A stretch of 64,000 nt of DNA from an uncultured bacterium (GCA_903928495.1 CAIYQZ010000034.1:1-64000), one strand, 5' to 3'; positions 14,430 to 23,633 are shown, counted from the first letter of the stretch. The notes: generated from the sequence alone by a model not told the origin. Numbers and translations: made by a program.

Positions 14430-17081
14430 TCAGCGGGTTTGTAGCGCGTTGAGATCTTGGGCCAAAGTCATGCCCTGAGCCCCCTGCGCACATTGCTGCA
14501 GCCAGACCTTTGACAGGACCATCAGGAGCATCTGTCCCGCTCCATCATTGCTTTGCAGGTTGATGCCCTCCATGCCCACACCCACCACCTGATCGACCAT
14601 GCCTGTGGCAGAGGCTGGCTGGGACATGCGCTGCATGCTTCTGCTTTCGACTTCCAATATGGCCGTGAGCGTGTCCACGCGCACTGCCACATCAGCGTGG
14701 TCACCGCCTTGTAAAGGGACCCGAATGACAATCATCTGGCGTGTCACGTCCAATGCGCGGCTGATCGATTGGGAGGCCGGTGCCCCCGCGATGGCGCAGC
14801 GCAGGTCCAGCACTGGGTATACCCTGTCGTTGATCTGTGCCATGCCCACCATGGGGTGCTTCAAGTGAGACGCACTGAGAATTTGGGTGTCAGGGGCAGC
14901 GAACAGCACCGATTCCCCATGGATGCTCAACCAATGTCCAGCGGCAGTGAACGAGGCCAGCCTGACGATGCTGTCTGTGTCGTGCCTGCCGGGCGACCTG
15001 GACACCTTGAGGCTGCGCCAGTCTTTGCTGTGCGGCCGCCGTGCACACAAGTGGTGGAGCACCGCACACTGCAGCCCGTGGTTGTAGGCGTCCTTTGCAC
15101 GAAACTCGCGGTAACCCACGCCATGTGACGCGCCCACGCCGTAGAGAGTACCTTCCAGATCTGCAATGGTCTCACCCGCTGGCAGATCGCGGGTTGCACC
15201 CATGGCTGTGCGAAAGTTGTCTTCTGAACAGCTGTGCCCGTGTGCCTTGACGGCGTGCCCAGCAGCATCAGACAGCACAAACGAATCTTTGGGGTCGCTG
15301 CCCAACGCGCAGTCTCGCAGAATGGACCCCAGCTGAGAGCCGCTGTCCCACACCAGCCCTATGCCCCCCAAGGGCCTGGCACCCTGTTCGGGGTCGCGCA
15401 GGGCAGCGGCATACACAAACGTCATTCCTTCCGTCTGCAGGCAAGTGTGAGCCCACTCACTGACGGTATAGCGGTGCATGTCCAAGCCAAGCGAACGCTT
15501 CACCCACGGCTCGTCGAGCGTTTGTCCCAGCAGGTGTTCCAGGTGCGGGCGCGACACCGCAACCACGTGCCCATGCTGGTCGTAAAGGACGATACCGCTG
15601 TACACCGTGTACAGGTCATTGATGTGGCTGAGGGTCTGTGCCGCAGCTTCTGCGCTCTTGTCATGCTTTTGCAATGCACGCACCAGTGAGGGCGTCAGTG
15701 CCCACCACCTGCAGTCATTTGCCCGCTCGTACAGATTGCGGTCGATGATCTGCATGGCCATCGTCGCGCGGTGTTGCGCATCTCCAACCATGGCGTGTGT
15801 GACCACTCGATGCAAGTCGTGCAAAGCGCTGGCAAACGCCCTGGCGGTTTTTTGCGCAGTAGCGCCAATTTCAGACAAAAGGGTTTTGGCGAACTGGATG
15901 TCGCTTTGTCCCATGTCACCTGCCACTTCCACGCGGTTGATGTCCAACAGCCCATTCCAAACCGAGCGTTCGAGCGCGGTTTGAATGGCGATTGAGCGCT
16001 CGGGTATTTTCTGCAGATCGCCGCTCAGAAACTCGTTGTGTCCGGCCACCTCTTCCATCAGCGGGGACGACACGGGCGCTTCATCGGCCTGCTCAAAGGC
16101 GAGATCGAGCGGCACCATGGCCAAACCCGACCAGTGCGGGCCAGCATAGCCCTCAAAGCTTTGTCCGCGTGCGCGGCAGGCCAGATATTCACGCCCCATG
16201 TGCCGTATCACGCTGCCTGTGTGTTCGCTTTTATCTGGCGGCGGTACCTTCCATCCAGCTGGAAGCTGCAGGGTGTCGCTCGAGCCAATGACACGGCACT
16301 CAGCGTCAAGCAGTGCAAGCACGGTGGCGGTGTTGCGCCCGTCGTTCAGCAGCACATCGAATATGGTCGGCAACTCGTCATCCATGCGGAACTGCAGACA
16401 CAACACGCCCACAGGCGTCTGACCGTCCAGCAGCCGTTTGGCGTAGACCAAGCTGTGGGTGTTCTCGTCCAGAAAGGGCAGTGGGCCGTAGTGTTCTGTG
16501 TACGCAGCGTCTGACTGGAACACGCCACCCAAAAACTGAGTGTCTGCGGCGGTCAGAGGCAATTCAGTGTCCAGACGGGGGTTGCCGTGTTGAGCCACAG
16601 GGCTCAGCGCCCGATCGAACACCTGAACACTGCGGTAAACGGAGTAGTACGAGGTGTAGTCGGCCAGCCGCTGCTCCACCTCTGCGCGCGATGGCGAAGG
16701 AGCCGTTCCCTCGTTCAGGGCTGACACGTAGCGGGTCAGCACTTCGTCGGTCGCCAGAAAACCAATGTCCGCGGTGCGCTCAAACAAATTGCGCACCAGG
16801 ATGTCGATGGCCACCTGCGCCTTGCTGCTGAGGTCATGCACCACATTGGACCTGGCCTCTTTGGTCAGTCCGTGCACCATCTCGGCCGATAACGCAGAGA
16901 AATCCTTGCGGGCCCGGCCCAGATCATTGCCTGAGGATGTGCGTGATGTCAGCGGAGACAGGGAAGACAGCAGCGCCAGGCTGTCCCATGCAGCCTCGAC
17001 AAGTCTCAAATCGTTTTGCTGCCGCTGGACGCTGGGCATGTAGCGGAGTAAGCGGCGCGTGTCCGTTGTCGGTGATGACAT
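14430..17081 (-). CDS. Duplicated sensory module fused to a CheW-like domain (883 aa)
   Basis: The last ~160 residues (WLSIHGESVLFAAPDTQIL, VGMAQINDRVYPVLDLRCA, then VAVRVDTLTAILEV) form a CheW-like SH3 pair, which normally docks CheA and receptors. The front contains two related copies of a sensory unit: NLFERTADIGFLATD with YYSVYRSVQVFDRALS, and NLYERANDCRWWAL with LYTVYSGIVLYDQHG. They read like PDC/Cache-type ligand domains. No membrane segment and no methyl-accepting hairpin are visible, so this is not a standard chemoreceptor. The ATG at 17081 has GGGGA 7 bases upstream. It converges with the histidine kinase gene. Function is inferred as a cytoplasmic signal input to a Che or Wsp-like array. 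Confidence 0.75.
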   Translation of the reverse strand: MSSPTTDTRRLLRYMPSVQRQQNDLRLVEAAWDSLALLSSLSPLTSRTSSGNDLGRARKDFSALSAEMVHGLTKEARSNVVHDLSSKAQVAIDILVRNLFERTADIGFLATDEVLTRYVSALNEGTAPSPSRAEVEQRLADYTSYYSVYRSVQVFDRALSPVAQHGNPRLDTELPLTAADTQFLGGVFQSDAAYTEHYGPLPFLDENTHSLVYAKRLLDGQTPVGVLCLQFRMDDELPTIFDVLLNDGRNTATVLALLDAECRVIGSSDTLQLPAGWKVPPPDKSEHTGSVIRHMGREYLACRARGQSFEGYAGPHWSGLAMVPLDLAFEQADEAPVSSPLMEEVAGHNEFLSGDLQKIPERSIAIQTALERSVWNGLLDINRVEVAGDMGQSDIQFAKTLLSEIGATAQKTARAFASALHDLHRVVTHAMVGDAQHRATMAMQIIDRNLYERANDCRWWALTPSLVRALQKHDKSAEAAAQTLSHINDLYTVYSGIVLYDQHGHVVAVSRPHLEHLLGQTLDEPWVKRSLGLDMHRYTVSEWAHTCLQTEGMTFVYAAALRDPEQGARPLGGIGLVWDSGSQLGSILRDCALGSDPKDSFVLSDAAGHAVKAHGHSCSEDNFRTAMGATRDLPAGETIADLEGTLYGVGASHGVGYREFRAKDAYNHGLQCAVLHHLCARRPHSKDWRSLKVSRSPGRHDTDSIVRLASFTAAGHWLSIHGESVLFAAPDTQILSASHLKHPMVGMAQINDRVYPVLDLRCAIAGAPASQSISRALDVTRQMIVIRVPLQGGDHADVAVRVDTLTAILEVESRSMQRMSQPASATGMVDQVVGVGMEGINLQSNDGAGQMLLMVLSKVWLQQCAQGAQGMTLAQDLNALQTR

Positions 17082-17181
17082 GTTTGTCCCCAGTTGATTG
17101 CCATGGGCTTTGGCATTTCAATACTGGTTCTAGCAAGACGTGTGCTAGTCAGTTCAGAGACAGTTTTCAACACATTGAGGC

Positions 17182-18036
17182 TCACCTCCAAGCATGTGGC
17201 GAGAGGTTATAGAAGTGTTGCAGTTGTCCATACAGTGCAGGGTGCTGGTCCAGCAGGGATGTTGGATGCAGGAAAAAAGCCTCGGTCACCACTGCAAAGA
17301 ACTCTTCCGGCGCAGAGGCTCCGTAGGGGTCGATGAGCGTCGGTTGGCCGGCATCGGCGAGCCAGCGCAGGTCTTCATATTCGCGTTTGAACACGGCCGC
17401 CCAAGTGCGCTGTGACTGGCCGGGCCGCAGCGCGGGTGCGCCGTTGGCGGGGCCGGTTTCCTGGTCGAGCTGGTGGGCAAACTCGTGCCACACCACGTTG
17501 TGGGCGCTGGGGTCCAGCACCATGCCCCCCCACACGCCCGCTTTCGCCCCGGCCAGGGCGTCGGGCCAGGACAGGACCACCTGGCCGTGTTGCCACGATT
17601 CGCCCAGGCGCACCTCTCGCCCCTGGCTGATCACGCCGCCTGGGTTGTGGTGCTCGGCTTGCACCACAAAAGGGCCTGGGTACAGCAGCACCTGGCGCAG
17701 GCCGGGGTAAGGGGGGCCTCCGCCGGGCCGTTCCAGCACCAGAACGCAGGCCTGCGCGGCCACCAGCACACGCATGTCGTCGGTGACCGACAGGCCCTGA
17801 CAGCCCACAAACGGCACGTCCGCGACCATCACCTGCACCATGCCCTGCAGCCGCTGTTGCAGGGGTGGGGGCAATTGGCTGTAGAGCGGAAAGCGCTGGC
17901 GCAGAAGTTTGCGCCACGCACTGGGGAACGGCCGCCGGTGCAGCCGCCCGTGCCGCCAGCGCTGCCAGGTGGGGTACAGCGCCAATGCCCCAGCCAGCAC
18001 AAGGCCCAGTGCGGCAAAAACAAGTTCAGGTGACAT
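17182..18036 (-). CDS. mtfA: MtfA-type (M90) zinc peptidase with N-terminal anchor
   Basis: MtfA of E. coli is a zinc aminopeptidase that binds the glucose-PTS regulator Mlc. The 284-aa protein has the family's HEFAHQLDQE zinc motif, a downstream PEEFFAVVTEAFF helix carrying the third ligand, and the beta-rich N-terminal domain (VPFVGCQGLSVTDDMRVLVA). An N-terminal hydrophobic stretch (ELVFAALGLVLAGALALYP) looks like a membrane anchor. The ATG at 18036 is chosen because it begins this segment; the ribosome site is weak and upstream in-frame sequence is Pro/Ala-rich. It follows trpS on the same strand. Confidence 0.88.
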   Translation of the reverse strand: MSPELVFAALGLVLAGALALYPTWQRWRHGRLHRRPFPSAWRKLLRQRFPLYSQLPPPLQQRLQGMVQVMVADVPFVGCQGLSVTDDMRVLVAAQACVLVLERPGGGPPYPGLRQVLLYPGPFVVQAEHHNPGGVISQGREVRLGESWQHGQVVLSWPDALAGAKAGVWGGMVLDPSAHNVVWHEFAHQLDQETGPANGAPALRPGQSQRTWAAVFKREYEDLRWLADAGQPTLIDPYGASAPEEFFAVVTEAFFLHPTSLLDQHPALYGQLQHFYNLSPHAWR

Positions 18037-18127
18037 GCGGGGCTGGCGTGGGGCCTGGTGGTGTGCGGCCTCCGCAATTGGAGCCCCGGCGGGCGGTTTC
18101 AAGCCCCCCGGTGGGCCGGGGGCGACA

Positions 18128-19423
18128 TCAGCCTTTGGCGTTGCGCAGGGCTGCCATCGCACCATCCAGCGTGTCAGTAGTCACGCCGGGCAACAGGCTC
18201 TGCCCCAGAGGCTCCAGCGCAGCGTTGCCTTCCGCCTGCAGGCGTGCGATGGCCGCTCCGCAAGCCTTGGGTTGGTCAAAGCCGGTGCTTTGCAGCAGCA
18301 GTTGGCCGCTGGCGTCGGCCAGTTTGAAATAAAACAAGCCGTCTTTTTCGCGGTACTGCTTGAACGCTGCCAAGGCTGCTTTGGCCGTTTTCTCGGCTTT
18401 GGCCGGTGTGGCCCCCGCAGCCAGGTGGCGCAGGCCCACGGCATGGCGCAGCTGTTGGGTGAAAGGGGTGGCAATGGCGCGGGCCTTTGCGGCACCTGCC
18501 AGCAGGATGCGCTCCACCTCGTCGGGGTGGGTCATGTAGTGCTCGTAGGCGGCACGCATGGGGGCAATCTCGGCGTCCAGGCGCTCGAACAGTTGCTGCT
18601 TGGCTTCTCCCCAGGCAATGCCGCTGGCAAAGGCCTGGCGCATCGCGTCGGTTTCGTCCGAGGTGGCAAAAGCCTGGTAAATCTGGAACAACGCACTGCC
18701 TTCGGTGCTTTTGGGTTCGCCCGGCGCACGTGAGTCGGTCAGCAGGCCCATGACCAGCTTTTTGAGCTGCTCGCGCGGGACGAACAGCGGAATGGTGTTG
18801 TCGTAGCTCTTGCTCATCTTGCGGCCATCCAGCCCGGGCAGGGTGGCCACGTTGTCGTCGATGGCGGCTTCGGGCAGGGTGAAGTGTTCGCCGTACAAGT
18901 GGTTGAAGCTGGCGGCCATGTCGCGCGCCATTTCAATGTGCTGAATCTGGTCGCGCCCCACGGGCACCTGGTGGGCGTTGAACATCAGAATGTCGGCCCC
19001 CATCAGCACCGGGTACATGAACAGGCCGGCGGTCACGCCGTCGTCGGGCTCGGTACCGGCGGCGGTGTTTTTGTCCACACTGGCTTTGTAGGCGTGGGCG
19101 CGGTTGAGCACGCCTTTGCCAGTGACGCAGGTCAGGAACCAGGTCAGCTCGGGAATTTCGGGAATGTCAGACTGGCGGTAGAACACCACGCGCTCGGGGT
19201 CCAGCCCTGCTGCCAGCCAGGTGGCGGCAATTTCCAGCGTGGAGCGCTGCACCCGCGCCGGGTCGCCGGTTTTGATCAGGGCGTGGTAGTCGGCCAGGAA
19301 GTAAAAGCTCTGGACCCCGGGCCGGGTGCTGGCCTGTACCGAAGGGCGCACAGCCCCCACGTAGTTGCCCAGGTGGGGGGTGCCTGAAGTGGTGATGCCG
19401 GTGAGTACGCGTTGAACGGTCAT
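18128..19423 (-). CDS. trpS: Tryptophanyl-tRNA synthetase
   Basis: This class I synthetase charges tRNA-Trp with tryptophan in the cytoplasm. The HIGH-like motif lies in TSGTPHLGNYVGA near the N-terminus, and the ATP loop is KMSKS in GLDGRKMSKSYDNT around residue 195. At 431 aa it is longer than the ~330-aa E. coli enzyme; the extra residues form a C-terminal domain (about 340-431) present in some proteobacterial forms. The start is MTVQRVLTG. The repeat at 19451-19484 lies just upstream of the gene. Confidence 0.96.
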   Translation of the reverse strand: MTVQRVLTGITTSGTPHLGNYVGAVRPSVQASTRPGVQSFYFLADYHALIKTGDPARVQRSTLEIAATWLAAGLDPERVVFYRQSDIPEIPELTWFLTCVTGKGVLNRAHAYKASVDKNTAAGTEPDDGVTAGLFMYPVLMGADILMFNAHQVPVGRDQIQHIEMARDMAASFNHLYGEHFTLPEAAIDDNVATLPGLDGRKMSKSYDNTIPLFVPREQLKKLVMGLLTDSRAPGEPKSTEGSALFQIYQAFATSDETDAMRQAFASGIAWGEAKQQLFERLDAEIAPMRAAYEHYMTHPDEVERILLAGAAKARAIATPFTQQLRHAVGLRHLAAGATPAKAEKTAKAALAAFKQYREKDGLFYFKLADASGQLLLQSTGFDQPKACGAAIARLQAEGNAALEPLGQSLLPGVTTDTLDGAMAALRNAKG

Positions 19424-19450
19424 GGAACTGAAGATATAAGAAAAATATGC

Positions 19451-19484
19451 CTCTACCGCTTGATGGGTAATGGTTTGTAGCTAT
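19451..19484. repeat. Comamonadaceae-type intergenic repeat, copy 1
   Basis: The sequence from CTCTACCGCTTGATGGG to TTTGTAGCTAT matches 33527-33561 with one difference over about 31 bases. It ends exactly at the stop codon of the M50 protease gene (19485) and lies upstream of trpS. Other, more diverged copies are at 23061-23095 and 41373-41407. Confidence 0.75.
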
Positions 19485-20153
19485 TCAAAATAGTACAGCA
19501 CGCAGCGGGCTAAGTAGCAGCTCAATGGCACCAGACGTGACCGCCATCAGCGGCTGCAGCCACAACCCGCCCACCACGCCCGACACCACCAGCGCCATGA
19601 CGATGAAAAACCCGTAGGGCTCCACACGCGACACCGCCAGCGCCGCCCGCATGGGCAGCAGGCCCACCAGAATGCGCCCGCCGTCCAGCGGTGGCAGGGG
19701 GAACAGGTTGAACGCAAACATCACCAGGTTCGTGAGGATGCCCGCCTTGGCCATGCCCAGAAAAAAGCGCTCTTCCACGCCCGATGCCACCATGAAGTAA
19801 GCCGCCACCGTCCAGAAAATGGCCTGCACCAGGTTGGCCCCGGGCCCGGCCAGGGCCACCCACACCATGTCGCGTTTGGGGTTGCGCAGGCGGCCAAAAT
19901 TCACCGGCACGGGTTTGGCGTAGCCAAACAAAAACGCGCCCGACGTGGCGAAGTACAGCACCAGAGGCATCAGGATGGTGCCCAGTGGGTCGATGTGTTT
20001 CATGGGGTTCAGCGTGATGCGCCCCATCATGTAGGCCGTGTTGTCGCCAAAGTGGCGGGCGGCGTAACCGTGCGCGGCCTCGTGCAGGGTGATGGCAAAC
20101 ACCACCGGCAGGGCGTAAATGGCAACGGTTTGAATCAGGTTGGCAAAGTCCAT
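19485..20153 (-). CDS. Site-2-protease-family (M50) membrane metalloprotease
   Basis: These intramembrane zinc proteases have the HExxH motif and a distal Asp inside membrane segments. Here HEAAHGYAARHFGDNTA follows the first segment (residues about 22-35), and NLFPLPPLDGGRI carries the conserved Asp. Four to six hydrophobic segments cover the 222-aa protein, the usual size of the small rhizobial/YwhC-like branch. The physiological substrate is unknown. The ATG at 20153 (MDFANL) is taken as the start; an in-frame ATG three codons upstream is possible. It lies 46 bp after the YciO-like gene. Confidence 0.9.
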   Translation of the reverse strand: MDFANLIQTVAIYALPVVFAITLHEAAHGYAARHFGDNTAYMMGRITLNPMKHIDPLGTILMPLVLYFATSGAFLFGYAKPVPVNFGRLRNPKRDMVWVALAGPGANLVQAIFWTVAAYFMVASGVEERFFLGMAKAGILTNLVMFAFNLFPLPPLDGGRILVGLLPMRAALAVSRVEPYGFFIVMALVVSGVVGGLWLQPLMAVTSGAIELLLSPLRAVLF

Positions 20154-20199
20154 GGGCGGCATTGTCCCAGACGCGTTGCCTGCACGCCCCGGCGGCGGC

Positions 20200-20838
20200 T
20201 CAGGCCAGGCCAATGGCGGCCAGGGGCCCTGCGCCTTCGCGCATCACCACCGGGTCTTCGCCTTTGTCCATGGGGGTCAGATCGACCACAGTGGTGGGTT
20301 CCAGTGCACAGGCCCCGGCATCGATCACGCCGGCCAGGTCGTGTTCGAAGCGCTCCCGGATGTCCTGCGGGTCGTTCAGCGCTTCGGTTTCACCCGGGGG
20401 AATGAGCGTGGTGGCCAGCAGTGGCCCGCCATGAACCACCAGCAGTTCTTGCAGAGCCGTGTGTGCGGGCACACGCAGCCCTATGGTTTTGCGCGAGGGA
20501 TGGCTCACGCGGCGGGGCACCTCTTTGCTGGCTTCCAGAATGAAGGTGTAGGCACCCGGTGTGCCCAGCTTCAGCAGCCGGTACTGCCGGTTGTCCACGC
20601 GGGCATAGCTGGCCAGTTCGCTCAGGTCGCGGCACAGCAGGGTCAGGTGGTGCTTGTCGTCCACCCCACGGATGCGTCGCAGCCGGTCGGCGGCGGCTTT
20701 GTCGTCAAGGTGGCACACCAGGGCGTAGCTGGAGTCGGTGGGCACGGCCAGCACACCGCCTTTGGCGAGCAGATTGGCAGCCTGTTTCAACAGGCGCACT
20801 TGAGGGTTGTCTGGGTGAACTTCAAAGTACTGGGACAT
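20200..20838 (-). CDS. yciO: YciO-type Sua5/YrdC-family protein
   Basis: The YrdC fold binds ATP and, in TsaC/Sua5, makes threonylcarbamoyl-AMP for the t6A tRNA modification; YciO paralogues share the fold with a less certain role. The 212-aa protein has the nucleotide pocket signature VLAVPTDSSYALVCHLDD, KHHLTLLCRDLSEL, PGAYTFILEASKEVP and a C-terminal VDLTP. Its length matches YciO (about 206 aa). The ATG at 20838 (MSQYFEVHPDNPQ) is the family start; the longer open frame upstream is Pro-rich and not conserved-looking. A separate tsaC is expected elsewhere. Confidence 0.9.
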   Translation of the reverse strand: MSQYFEVHPDNPQVRLLKQAANLLAKGGVLAVPTDSSYALVCHLDDKAAADRLRRIRGVDDKHHLTLLCRDLSELASYARVDNRQYRLLKLGTPGAYTFILEASKEVPRRVSHPSRKTIGLRVPAHTALQELLVVHGGPLLATTLIPPGETEALNDPQDIRERFEHDLAGVIDAGACALEPTTVVDLTPMDKGEDPVVMREGAGPLAAIGLA

Positions 20839-20996
20839 GCCCAATTGTCTTTCACGCCACACAGCACAAATGTCGGCAATGCGCAAATACTGCAGGTGGT
20901 ATGTCTGTTCAGCGGGCGTTTGTTGACTTGGGTCAATGGGAGCGGGTGGCGGAAGGGGTGCAATGGCGGTCTGTCTTTTCAAAACAAGGAGTCGCC

Positions 20997-21140
20997 ATGA
21001 AAGCCCTGGTGGATTTGTTCTCGACCGATTACGGCCTGTTCAGCATTGCCGGCATCATCTTCATGATCTACATGTCTTACTGGTTCTACAGTTTCTTCCA
21101 GCGCAAGATGGCTGAGTCGGAAGCCGCTGGCGAAAAGTAA
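20997..21140 (+). CDS. 47-aa DUF3149-type membrane peptide
   Basis: A very small protein (start ATG 20997 with AAGGAG 8 bases upstream) with one membrane helix (LFSIAGIIFMIYMSYWFYSFF, residues about 14-34) and a charged C-terminus (RKMAESEAAGEK). The aromatic MIYMSYWFY run and the size match the DUF3149 family of betaproteobacterial peptides. The function is unknown. It lies 33 bp upstream of the Nif3 gene on the same strand and may be cotranscribed with it and pdxA. Confidence 0.85.
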   Translation: MKALVDLFSTDYGLFSIAGIIFMIYMSYWFYSFFQRKMAESEAAGEK

Positions 21141-21173
21141 GCCCCGAGGGCCGCTGGCAAAATGGGTGCACAC

Positions 21174-21983
21174 ATGACAGCACCCCTACCCAGCATGGCA
21201 CCGACCACCGACACAGGTTTGCAGCTGACCGATCTGGTCGGCCAGCTCAATGGCCTGTTGTCCCCCCATCTGTTCAAGGACTACGGCCCCAACGGCTTGC
21301 AGGTCGAGGGGCGGCCACGGGTGGCCCACATCGTCACCGGTGTGACCGCCAGTCTGGCGCTGATTGAAGCGGCTGCCGAGGTTCGTGCGGATGCCGTGCT
21401 CGTGCACCACGGGCTGTTCTGGCGCGGGTACGAGGGGCGCATCACCGGGTGGATGCACCGCCGCATCAAGTCGCTGATGACCAACGACATCAGCCTGCTG
21501 GCCTACCACTTGCCGCTGGATGCCCATCCCACTCTGGGCAACAACGCACAACTGGCCCGAGTCCTCGGGCTGCGGGTGCTTGACGGCTCGGAAGCCCGCT
21601 TCGGCGATCAGAACCTGGGTTGCCTGGGCAGCGTGGAAGCAGGCGGCCCCACCAACCTTGGCGAATTGGCGGCACACGTGAGCCAGCGCCTGGGTCGTGC
21701 CGTGACCTGTGTGGGCAACAACGAGCAGCCACTGAGCACCGTGGCCTGGTGCACCGGTGGGGCGCAGTCGTATTTCGAGCCAGCCATTGCCGCCGGGGCC
21801 AGTGTGTTCATCACCGGCGAAATTTCCGAGCCCCAGGCCCACTACGCCCGCGAGTGCGGCGTGGGCTACCTGGCGTGTGGGCACCACGCCACCGAACGCT
21901 ACGGCGTGCAGGCGGTGGGCGAACACCTGGCGCACACATTGGGCGTGCGCCACACATTCATCGACATAGACAACCCAGCATGA
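21174..21983 (+). CDS. Nif3-like dinuclear metal-centre protein
   Basis: Nif3/YbgI proteins form hexameric toroids with a two-metal site; the E. coli homologue is linked to GTP cyclohydrolase-like or metal functions, but the role is unsettled. The 269-aa protein has the metal signature VLVHHGLFWRGYEG near the N-terminus and CGHHATERYGV near the C-terminus. KDYGPNGLQVEG marks the family N-terminus. The start is uncertain: ATG 21174 is used, with 21162 also in frame, and neither has a clear ribosome site. The stop overlaps the pdxA start by 4 bp. Confidence 0.9.
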   Translation: MTAPLPSMAPTTDTGLQLTDLVGQLNGLLSPHLFKDYGPNGLQVEGRPRVAHIVTGVTASLALIEAAAEVRADAVLVHHGLFWRGYEGRITGWMHRRIKSLMTNDISLLAYHLPLDAHPTLGNNAQLARVLGLRVLDGSEARFGDQNLGCLGSVEAGGPTNLGELAAHVSQRLGRAVTCVGNNEQPLSTVAWCTGGAQSYFEPAIAAGASVFITGEISEPQAHYARECGVGYLACGHHATERYGVQAVGEHLAHTLGVRHTFIDIDNPA

Positions 21984-23020
21984 CAGCGATGCCCATCCTC
22001 ATCACCCAGGGGGACCCGGCGGGCATTGGCCCCGAAATCATCGCAAAAGCGTTTCGCGATGCACCTGGCGACATGGCTGGTTGCGTGGTGGCGGGCGATG
22101 TGGCCACACTGCAACGCGCCGCGCGCGTGGTGGGTGGCCTGCTGCCGGTGGCCGTGCTGGACAGCCCTGCCGATGGTGCCCAAGTGCCACCTCGATGTGT
22201 GCCAGTGTGGCAGGCCTGTGCACCGTGTGCGCCCGAGGCTTTGCCCCCATTTGGACACGTCAGTGCGCAAGCGGGTGCGGCAGCGGCGGACTGCATTGCG
22301 GCGGCCGCCCGCGCGGTGTTGGGTGGCCGGGCCTCTGCGGTGGTCACAGCCCCCATCCACAAAGAAGCCTTCAGCGCGGCGGGGTTCCACCACCCGGGCC
22401 ACACAGAGTTTTTGCAGGCGCTGGCCGCCGAGCACAGGGGCTGTTCCATTGCCGATGTGCCGGTGCGCATGATGCTTGCCAACCCTGAACTGAAAACCGT
22501 GCTGGTCAGCATCCATGTGTCGCTGCGACAGGCCATCGAGGCTGTCACGTTTGACAACGTCTTGCAAACGCTGCGCATTGTTCAGACCAGTTTGGGTCCG
22601 GCCCTGGGGTTGAACGGGCGGCCTTTGCGTGTGGGTGTGGCGGGGCTGAATCCCCACGCCGGTGAAGGCGGGTTGTTTGGGCGGGAAGAGATCGACACCA
22701 TCGCACCTGCCGTGGCCCAGGCCAGACTTGAGGGGCTGGACGTGTATGGGCCGTTTGCCCCCGACACGGTGTTCATGCGCGCCCGCACTGGTGAGTTCGA
22801 TGTGGTGGTGGCGATGTACCACGACCAGGGGCTGATACCTGTGAAGTACCTTGGCGTGGAACACGGCGTGAACGTCACCCTTGGCCTGCCTTTTGTGCGC
22901 AGCAGCCCCGACCACGGCACCGCGTTCGACGTGGCGGGCACAGGTGTGGCCGACCCGTCCAGCTTGCTGGCGGCAGTGCGATGGGCGCGTCAGGCTGTGT
23001 CGCACCCGCAGCCACTCTGA
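21980..23020 (+). CDS. pdxA: 4-Hydroxythreonine-4-phosphate dehydrogenase
   Basis: PdxA oxidises 4-phosphohydroxy-L-threonine with NAD(P) in the DXP-dependent route to pyridoxal phosphate. The 346-aa protein shows the family N-terminus (ITQGDPAGIGPEIIAKAF) and the three metal-binding regions: AGFHHPGHTEFL, MYHDQGLIPVKY and SSPDHGTAFDVAGTG. The length is close to the E. coli enzyme (329 aa). The start ATG overlaps the Nif3 stop (ATGA). A plus-strand terminator is not obvious; the hairpin at 23037-23063 serves mainly the opposite gene. Confidence 0.96.
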   Translation: MTAMPILITQGDPAGIGPEIIAKAFRDAPGDMAGCVVAGDVATLQRAARVVGGLLPVAVLDSPADGAQVPPRCVPVWQACAPCAPEALPPFGHVSAQAGAAAADCIAAAARAVLGGRASAVVTAPIHKEAFSAAGFHHPGHTEFLQALAAEHRGCSIADVPVRMMLANPELKTVLVSIHVSLRQAIEAVTFDNVLQTLRIVQTSLGPALGLNGRPLRVGVAGLNPHAGEGGLFGREEIDTIAPAVAQARLEGLDVYGPFAPDTVFMRARTGEFDVVVAMYHDQGLIPVKYLGVEHGVNVTLGLPFVRSSPDHGTAFDVAGTGVADPSSLLAAVRWARQAVSHPQPL

Positions 23021-23030
23021 CCCCACAAAG

Positions 23031-23063
23031 CAAAAAAGCCTGTTTTCATGAAGAAAACAGGCT
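23031..23063 (-). terminator. Intrinsic terminator of mscL
   Basis: AGCCTGTTTTC (23037-23047) and GAAAACAGGCT (23053-23063) form a perfect 11-bp stem with a 5-nt loop. On the minus strand TTTTTTG follows, so it ends mscL transcripts. The flank CTAGCGCTTG...TTTGCTACAA continues the family's intergenic repeat to 23095. Confidence 0.85.
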
Positions 23064-23117
23064 CTAGCGCTTGTTGGTACTCAGTTGTTTGCTACAACTG
23101 GTGTGCCCCGCAAGGGC

Positions 23118-23555
23118 TCACTTTTTGAGGTTGTCGCGGATTTCGCGCAGCAACAGGATGTCTTCAGGTGTGGGCGCAGGAGCCTCAGGCGTGGCGGGTG
23201 CAACGGGTTCCTCCCGCTTCATGCGGTTGATCTGCTTGACCATCATGAAGATGATGAAGGCCAGAATCAGGAAGTTGACTGCCACGGTGATGACGTTGCC
23301 GTAGGCCAGCACGGGCACGCCGGCTTTTTTCAGGTCCACCAGCGTCATGGCCGTGCCGTCGGGTACCTTGCCCAGCACCACAAACATGCCCGAAAAATCC
23401 AGGTTGCCCACCACGCGCCCCACGATGGGCATGATGACATCGTCGACCAGAGACCCAACGATCTTGCCGAATGCGCCGCCGATGATCACGCCCACGGCGA
23501 GATCGATGACGTTGCCTTTGACGGCAAACTCTTTGAACTCTTGCATCATGCCCAT
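23118..23555 (-). CDS. mscL: Large-conductance mechanosensitive channel
   Basis: MscL forms a homopentameric inner-membrane channel that opens under membrane tension in hypo-osmotic shock. The 145-aa protein has the S1 amphipathic start ([20 protein letters not shown]), pore helix TM1 with the [18 protein letters not shown] constriction, TM2 ([17 protein letters not shown]) and the charged C-terminal helix ([15 protein letters not shown]). The ATG at 23555 has CAGGAGA about 10 bases upstream. Downstream is a strong terminator. Confidence 0.97.
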   Translation of the reverse strand: MGMMQEFKEFAVKGNVIDLAVGVIIGGAFGKIVGSLVDDVIMPIVGRVVGNLDFSGMFVVLGKVPDGTAMTLVDLKKAGVPVLAYGNVITVAVNFLILAFIIFMMVKQINRMKREEPVAPATPEAPAPTPEDILLLREIRDNLKK

Positions 23556-23606
23556 GGTGGCTGGTCTCCTGTTGGTGTGGTGTTGAAAAAACTGTGATGG
23601 GGTCGC

Positions 23607-23633
23607 GTCAGCCGTCAGCCGTCAGCCGTCAGC
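23607..23633. repeat. Heptamer tandem repeat at the DHH gene stop
   Basis: Three complete and one near-complete copies of GTCAGCC run in tandem. The stop codon of the DHH gene (23622-23624) falls inside. Unit gain or loss downstream of the stop would not change the protein. Confidence 0.8.

Noticed and set aside
23607-23633. Phase-variable heptamer repeat
   Set aside because: The DHH gene reaches its stop within the first unit and a half, so copy-number change beyond it cannot alter the protein.
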